Shown here: positions 5,162 to 9,176 of the stretch, in pieces
How positions within the stretch are numbered: position 1 is the first letter of the stretch
Layout: each line of letters starts with the position of its first letter
From: Oribacterium sp. UBA3737
GTDB lineage: Bacteria; Bacillota_A; Clostridia; Lachnospirales; Lachnospiraceae
Assembly (NCBI GenBank): GCA_002371295.1
Contig: DFGZ01000141.1
Location: 1-9,176 of the forward strand
Direction: 5' to 3'
Length of the DNA: 9,176 nucleotides
The notes under the pieces: model-generated
What the model was told of the DNA's origin: nothing
What the model saw: only the letters and a program-made list of their open reading frames with translations
Databases searched by the model: none
Position numbers and translations under genes: made by a program

Positions 5162-6913
5162 TCAGTCCTCGCCACCCTTTATCTCCGAAAGCTCTTCCGA
5201 ATACTTCTCCCAATCCTCATAAAGCTGAGAAAGTCTTTCATCATTTGCCTCATGCTCCTTGTGAAGCTCCATGAGTCTTCCTACATCTGCGGCAATTAAC
5301 GGATCCTGATATGCTTCATCCAGTTCTTCGTTACGGGACTCAAGCTTCTGTATCTCATCCTCAGCAGCCTTAAGGGATCTCTCAAGCTTCTGTATAGTCT
5401 TCTTGAGCTCCTTTTGCATCTCCCAGTCTATCTTCTGTTCCGACTTTACCTCCGGTACATAATCGCTTACCACAGTCTGGGATACGTTTCTGGAACCGGC
5501 AGAAGATACATCCCCGTATCTTCTGACATCTTCTTTCTTCTCAAGGTAGTAATCGTAATTTCCGATATAGTTATCAAAACGATTCTCAAAGAGTTCAAGA
5601 ATACGTGTAGATGTCTTATTTATGAAATATCGGTCATGAGAAACATAAAGAACTGTGCCCTCATAGTTGTTAATGGCATCCTCCAGCACCTCACGTCCCT
5701 GAATATCCAGATGGTTCGTAGGCTCATCCAGAATAAGGAAGTTTGCATTGCTGAGCATGAGCTTTGCAAGAGACACTCTGCCCTGCTCTCCGCCGCTCAG
5801 ATCTCCGATACGCTTATATACATCATCTCCCCTGAAGAGAAAAGCCGCCAGAACATTACGGACCTTGGTGTTGTTTAAATACGGATAATCATCCTGAATC
5901 TCGTCAAAGATGGTCTTATCCATATGAAGAACCGCATGTTCCTGATCGTAGTAGCCTATCTCCACATTTGTACCCAGCTTGAAGCTGCCGGTATCTGCGG
6001 TCAGCTGCTCGTTAAGTATCTTAAGGAGAGTGGTCTTTCCGGTTCCGTTCGCACCTATTATGGCAACATGCTCTCCTCTTTTCAGTTCAAAAGATATATT
6101 TGAGAACAGTGTCTTGTCCTCAAAGGCCTTGCTCAGATCCTTCACCGATAGTACATCATTGCCTGACTGTACATTGGGTGTCAGAGCCAGACGCATCTCG
6201 TTGTCTATCTCCTCCGGCTTATCCAGAAGTTCCACCTTTGCCAATGCTTTCTCACGTGATTCTGCACGTTTGATGGACTTCTCCCTGTTGAACTGCTTAA
6301 GCTTCGTTATAACAGCCTGCTGGTGCTGTATCTCCTGCTGCTGATTGAGATATGCCTTAAGCTCAGCATCTCTGATGAGCTTCTTTTTTTCGGCATATTC
6401 TGTGTAGTTGCCCTTGTACATCCTGGCCTTGCCGTTATCAAGGTCGATGATCTTTGTGACCACATGATCGAGAAAATATCGGTCATGGGAAACAAGAAGA
6501 ACTGCCCCGTCATATCTCTTAAGCACCTTTTCAAGCCACTGGATAGAATCGATATCCAGATGGTTCGTAGGCTCATCCAGGATCAGAAGATCCGGCTTAT
6601 CCTGAAGTATCTCTTCCAGTCTCTTCCTGGTCTTCTGTCCTCCTGAAAGAGTGTCAAAATCCTCAAGTCCGGTCTCGATATCAGCATGCTGCTGGGCAAG
6701 ATAGCCGATCTTTTTATCCTTCGAAAAGGCTATGACAGTCTCAGAGTCATCCGGCTCCTCCTGGCCAAGAATACAGCGGATAAGGGTTGTCTTTCCGGAA
6801 CCGTTGATTCCCACTATAGCCGCCTTTTCCTTATCTTCGATATGAAAGGTCACATCCTTCAGGACCTGTTTTCCTATATATGTTTTATTTAAATTAGCAA
6901 TATTTAATATCAT
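5162..6913 (-). CDS. ABC-F family ATPase with an unusually short first nucleotide-binding domain
   Basis: A 583-residue soluble protein with two ATPase domains and no membrane segment, as in ABC-F proteins, which act on the ribosome. Domain 1: Walker A GINGSGKTT (35-43), Q-loop Q74, signature LSGGQ (89-93), Walker B LLILDEPTNHLD (109-120). The linker (about 175-245) includes NREKSIKRAESREK. Domain 2: Walker A GANGTGKTT (287-295), Q-loop Q324, signature LSGGE (372-376), Walker B FLILDEPTNHLD (392-403). The C-terminal part from about 490 is a charged coiled coil. Only about 14 residues separate Q-loop and signature in domain 1, against about 47 in domain 2, so the arm and helical subdomain are missing. 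ATG at 6913 is chosen; a GTG at 6919 is the alternative. Start follows the Tex stop codon by 9 bases, with AGGTGG only 2 bases before ATG, suggesting translational coupling. It could be a translation factor or a resistance-type protein; sequence alone does not decide. Confidence 0.92.
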   Translation of the reverse strand: MILNIANLNKTYIGKQVLKDVTFHIEDKEKAAIVGINGSGKTTLIRCILGQEEPDDSETVIAFSKDKKIGYLAQQHADIETGLEDFDTLSGGQKTRKRLEEILQDKPDLLILDEPTNHLDIDSIQWLEKVLKRYDGAVLLVSHDRYFLDHVVTKIIDLDNGKARMYKGNYTEYAEKKKLIRDAELKAYLNQQQEIQHQQAVITKLKQFNREKSIKRAESREKALAKVELLDKPEEIDNEMRLALTPNVQSGNDVLSVKDLSKAFEDKTLFSNISFELKRGEHVAIIGANGTGKTTLLKILNEQLTADTGSFKLGTNVEIGYYDQEHAVLHMDKTIFDEIQDDYPYLNNTKVRNVLAAFLFRGDDVYKRIGDLSGGEQGRVSLAKLMLSNANFLILDEPTNHLDIQGREVLEDAINNYEGTVLYVSHDRYFINKTSTRILELFENRFDNYIGNYDYYLEKKEDVRRYGDVSSAGSRNVSQTVVSDYVPEVKSEQKIDWEMQKELKKTIQKLERSLKAAEDEIQKLESRNEELDEAYQDPLIAADVGRLMELHKEHEANDERLSQLYEDWEKYSEELSEIKGGED

Positions 6914-6922
6914 AACCACCTA

Positions 6923-9097
6923 TCATTTCTGCGGAACGCCCTTCATGGACAGGGAGATCTTTTTGCGCTCCTTGTCTACCGAAAGGACTTTGACATTGAC
7001 GATATCACCCACCTTGACCACATCAAGGGGATGCTTTACAAACTTGTCTGCAATCTGTGAAATATGTACCAGACCGTCCTGATGTACTCCGATATCAACA
7101 AATGCTCCGAAATCGATAACATTACGCACTGTTCCGGTAAGAACCATATCAGGAGTCAGATCGTCAAAATCAAGAACATCTGAGCGAAGTACAGGTGCCG
7201 GCACATCCTCTCTGGGATCGCGTCCCGGTTTCGCAAGCTCCTTTACGATATCGTTCAATGTATATTCACCTACATCCATCTTCTTTGCAAGTTCAGGTAT
7301 GGAAGCCTTGATCTCCTTCAGCTTCTTCTCTATATCCCTTGTGTTTCCGTTCTTGACGTCAGAAGCGTCAAAACCAAGGAGCCTGAGAAGCTCTCTTGCA
7401 GCCTCATAGCTTTCAGGGTGAACGGAAGTCATATCAAGTACATCCTGACCGTCTCTTATTCTCAGGAAACCGGCGCACTGCTCATAGGCCTTAGGTCCAA
7501 GCTTCGGAACCTTAAGGAGCTCCTTTCTGGAAGTGAAGGCCCCATTCTCCTCACGATATGCCACTATGTTCTTTGCGATATTTTTGTTTATGCCTGACAC
7601 ATACTCAAGAAGAGAGAAGGAAGCGGTGTTGACATCGACACCTACTCTGTTAACACAGTCTTCCACCACATTTCCAAGCTGCTCGCTGAGCTTTGACTGG
7701 TTCATATCATGCTGATACTGACCGACACCGATGGACTTCGGATCGATCTTTACAAGCTCTGCAAGCGGATCCTGAAGGCGTCTCGCCATGGATGTAGCGG
7801 ATCTCTGACCCACATCAAAATTAGGGAACTCTTCCGTAGCAAGCTTTGAGGCAGAGTAAACAGACGCACCTGCCTCGTTTACGATAACATACTGTACAGG
7901 CAGCTTACTCTTCTTTATAAAATCTGCAATTATCTGCTCTGACTCACGAGACGCTGTTCCGTTTCCGAGGGAAATGATGTCTACATGATACTTTCTCACA
8001 AGTCCTTCTATGACTTTCATGGACTCAGCCACCTTGTTCTGAGGTGCTGTAGGGAAGATAACAGTGGTATCAAGTACTTTTCCTGTAGGGTCAACTACTG
8101 ATATCTTACAGCCTGTACGGAAGGCAGGATCCCAGCCAAGTACAGTCTTTCCGATGATAGGCGGCTGCATGAGAAGCTGACTAAGATTCTCTCCGAATAC
8201 CTTTATGGCACCGTCCTCTGCCTTTTCTGTGAGATCATTACGTATCTCAGTCTCTATGGAAGGTCCTATAAGACGCTTATAAGCATCAGCGGCCGCTTCC
8301 TCCAGATACTTCGCTGTTTCTTTATTTCTTCCGGCTCCGATATGACGGTTCATGAACTTAAGGATCTCCTCCTCAGGCGCTTCGATCTTAACAGTCAGTA
8401 TCTTCTCGCTCTCGCCTCTGTTCATGGCGAGGATACGATGCCCCGGTATCTTTTTAAGCGGTTCCGAATACTCATAGTAGTTTTCGTAAACCGTCTTCTC
8501 TTCCGCCTGCTTCTTGGTCTTTGCGGAAGATACGATGATACCTGACTCATAGGTCTTCTTACGGATCCACTCACGGAGACTGGCACTGTCTGACAATGTC
8601 TCCGCAATTATATCCTGTGCTCCCGCGATAGCGGTCTTTACATCAGGTACTTCCTTCTCCTCGTTTATATACTTTTCTGCCTCTACGGCCACAGATGCCG
8701 GAGTTTTACTTGAAACGATAAACACAGCAAGAGGTTCAAGACCTCTTTCCTTTGCAATCATGGCTCTGGTTCTGCGCTTAGGCTTATATGGTCTGTAAAT
8801 ATCCTCAAGCTTTACAGCTGTTTCAGCTTCATCTATCTGTTTTTTCAGTTCATCAGTGAGCTTTCCCTGTTCCTCTATGGAAGCAAGAATAGTATTCTTA
8901 CGGTCTTCAAGATTACGAAGATACTTTAAACGCTCATCAAAAGCACGGAGCACATCGTCATGCATGGCACCTGTTGCTTCCTTACGGTATCTGGCAATGA
9001 ATGGAATTGTATTTCCTTCGTCTATCAGCTTTATAACTGCTTCCGCATGAACCTTGGTTATGCCAAGCTCTTTTGTAATTATTTCAACAATATTCAT
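6923..9097 (-). CDS. tex: Tex family RNA-binding transcription accessory protein
   Basis: A 724-residue cytosolic protein, complete and of normal family length. Tex proteins bind nucleic acid and are thought to act with the transcription machinery; the bacterial role is still poorly defined, although Tex is related to eukaryotic Spt6. Domain order fits: N-terminal helical part with IPFIARYRKEATGAM (31-45) and the conserved LEDIYRPYKPKRRT (97-110); a YqgF/RNase H-like domain about 319-450 beginning GWDPAFRTGCK and containing ISLGNGTASRE; the GVGQYQHD motif (457-464); a helix-hairpin-helix region about 500-545 with LLEYVSGIN and VPKLGPKAYEQCAGFLRI; and an S1 RNA-binding domain 650-719 with DFGAFVDIG and GLVHIS. 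AGAGGA (9108-9113) is 10 bases before ATG. The ABC-F gene follows after 9 bases and is probably in the same transcript. Confidence 0.97.
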   Translation of the reverse strand: MNIVEIITKELGITKVHAEAVIKLIDEGNTIPFIARYRKEATGAMHDDVLRAFDERLKYLRNLEDRKNTILASIEEQGKLTDELKKQIDEAETAVKLEDIYRPYKPKRRTRAMIAKERGLEPLAVFIVSSKTPASVAVEAEKYINEEKEVPDVKTAIAGAQDIIAETLSDSASLREWIRKKTYESGIIVSSAKTKKQAEEKTVYENYYEYSEPLKKIPGHRILAMNRGESEKILTVKIEAPEEEILKFMNRHIGAGRNKETAKYLEEAAADAYKRLIGPSIETEIRNDLTEKAEDGAIKVFGENLSQLLMQPPIIGKTVLGWDPAFRTGCKISVVDPTGKVLDTTVIFPTAPQNKVAESMKVIEGLVRKYHVDIISLGNGTASRESEQIIADFIKKSKLPVQYVIVNEAGASVYSASKLATEEFPNFDVGQRSATSMARRLQDPLAELVKIDPKSIGVGQYQHDMNQSKLSEQLGNVVEDCVNRVGVDVNTASFSLLEYVSGINKNIAKNIVAYREENGAFTSRKELLKVPKLGPKAYEQCAGFLRIRDGQDVLDMTSVHPESYEAARELLRLLGFDASDVKNGNTRDIEKKLKEIKASIPELAKKMDVGEYTLNDIVKELAKPGRDPREDVPAPVLRSDVLDFDDLTPDMVLTGTVRNVIDFGAFVDIGVHQDGLVHISQIADKFVKHPLDVVKVGDIVNVKVLSVDKERKKISLSMKGVPQK

Positions 9098-9123
9098 CAG
9101 CTTATTTTCCTCTAAAAAAATAC

Positions 9124-9149
9124 ATTATATGGTATGATGTGAGTGTCAA
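9124..9149 (-). promoter_or_regulatory. Candidate promoter of the tex and ABC-F genes
   Basis: On the minus strand a perfect TTGACA (9144-9149) and a perfect TATAAT (9124-9129) occur, but only 14 bases apart, shorter than the usual 16-18. A shifted -10 (TAATGT at 9122-9127) gives a 16-base spacer. The position suits a leader of about 20 bases before the tex start. The remaining bases to the right edge show no gene. Confidence 0.5.
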
Positions 9150-9176
9150 AAGCGATATCGGACCGCTTCGCGCTAT

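Noticed and set aside
5414..5878. Plus-strand ORF of 154 residues inside the ABC-F gene
   Set aside because: It lies antisense to conserved ATPase motifs of domain 2 and has no recognisable protein features.
6914..6919. GTG start of the ABC-F protein at 6919
   Set aside because: It adds only two residues and lies inside the only ribosome-binding-like sequence. ATG at 6913 begins the family's typical N-terminus. The alternative is not fully excluded.

Overview
The window looks like chromosome of a Gram-positive anaerobe of the Clostridia, most likely family Lachnospiraceae. The base composition is moderate, purine-rich Shine-Dalgarno sites precede most genes, and the Nudix protein and the ABC-F protein resemble Lachnospiraceae homologues as I remember them. 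No database search was possible. All eight genes I accept lie on the minus strand and all end in TGA, so transcription runs from right to left.

In transcription order, the right side holds a complete Tex-type RNA-binding protein (6923-9097) with a promoter-like sequence upstream. It is followed 9 bases later by an ABC-F ATPase (5162-6913). An amino-acid/sodium symporter of the AGCS family comes next (GTG start, 3698-5092), with its own extended -10 promoter and an intrinsic terminator. A small NifX/NifB-type cofactor-binding protein (3147-3491) follows; its terminator overlaps a candidate promoter for a secreted lipoprotein (1834-2946). After the lipoprotein there is a 124-base stretch of consecutive hairpins (1686-1809). 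Then come a YgjV-like membrane protein (1023-1589), an unrecognised 69-residue ORF (782-991) and a Nudix hydrolase (253-729), which may form one transcript.

The first 180 bases contain no gene. On the minus strand they carry a near-consensus promoter (TTGACA, 17-base spacer, TATTAT) with an A/T-rich upstream element and a structured leader. This is most easily read as the promoter and leader of a ribosomal RNA operon whose 16S gene would begin just beyond the left edge. A 12-base direct repeat lies upstream of it.

The genes are mostly housekeeping or general physiology (translation and RNA factors, amino-acid uptake, nucleotide clean-up) and do not form an obvious new system. The points most worth a second look are the ABC-F protein, whose first ATPase domain has lost nearly everything between Q-loop and signature; the multi-hairpin intergenic element; the repeat upstream of the rRNA-type promoter; and the lipoprotein with an inhibitor-I9-like C-terminal domain.
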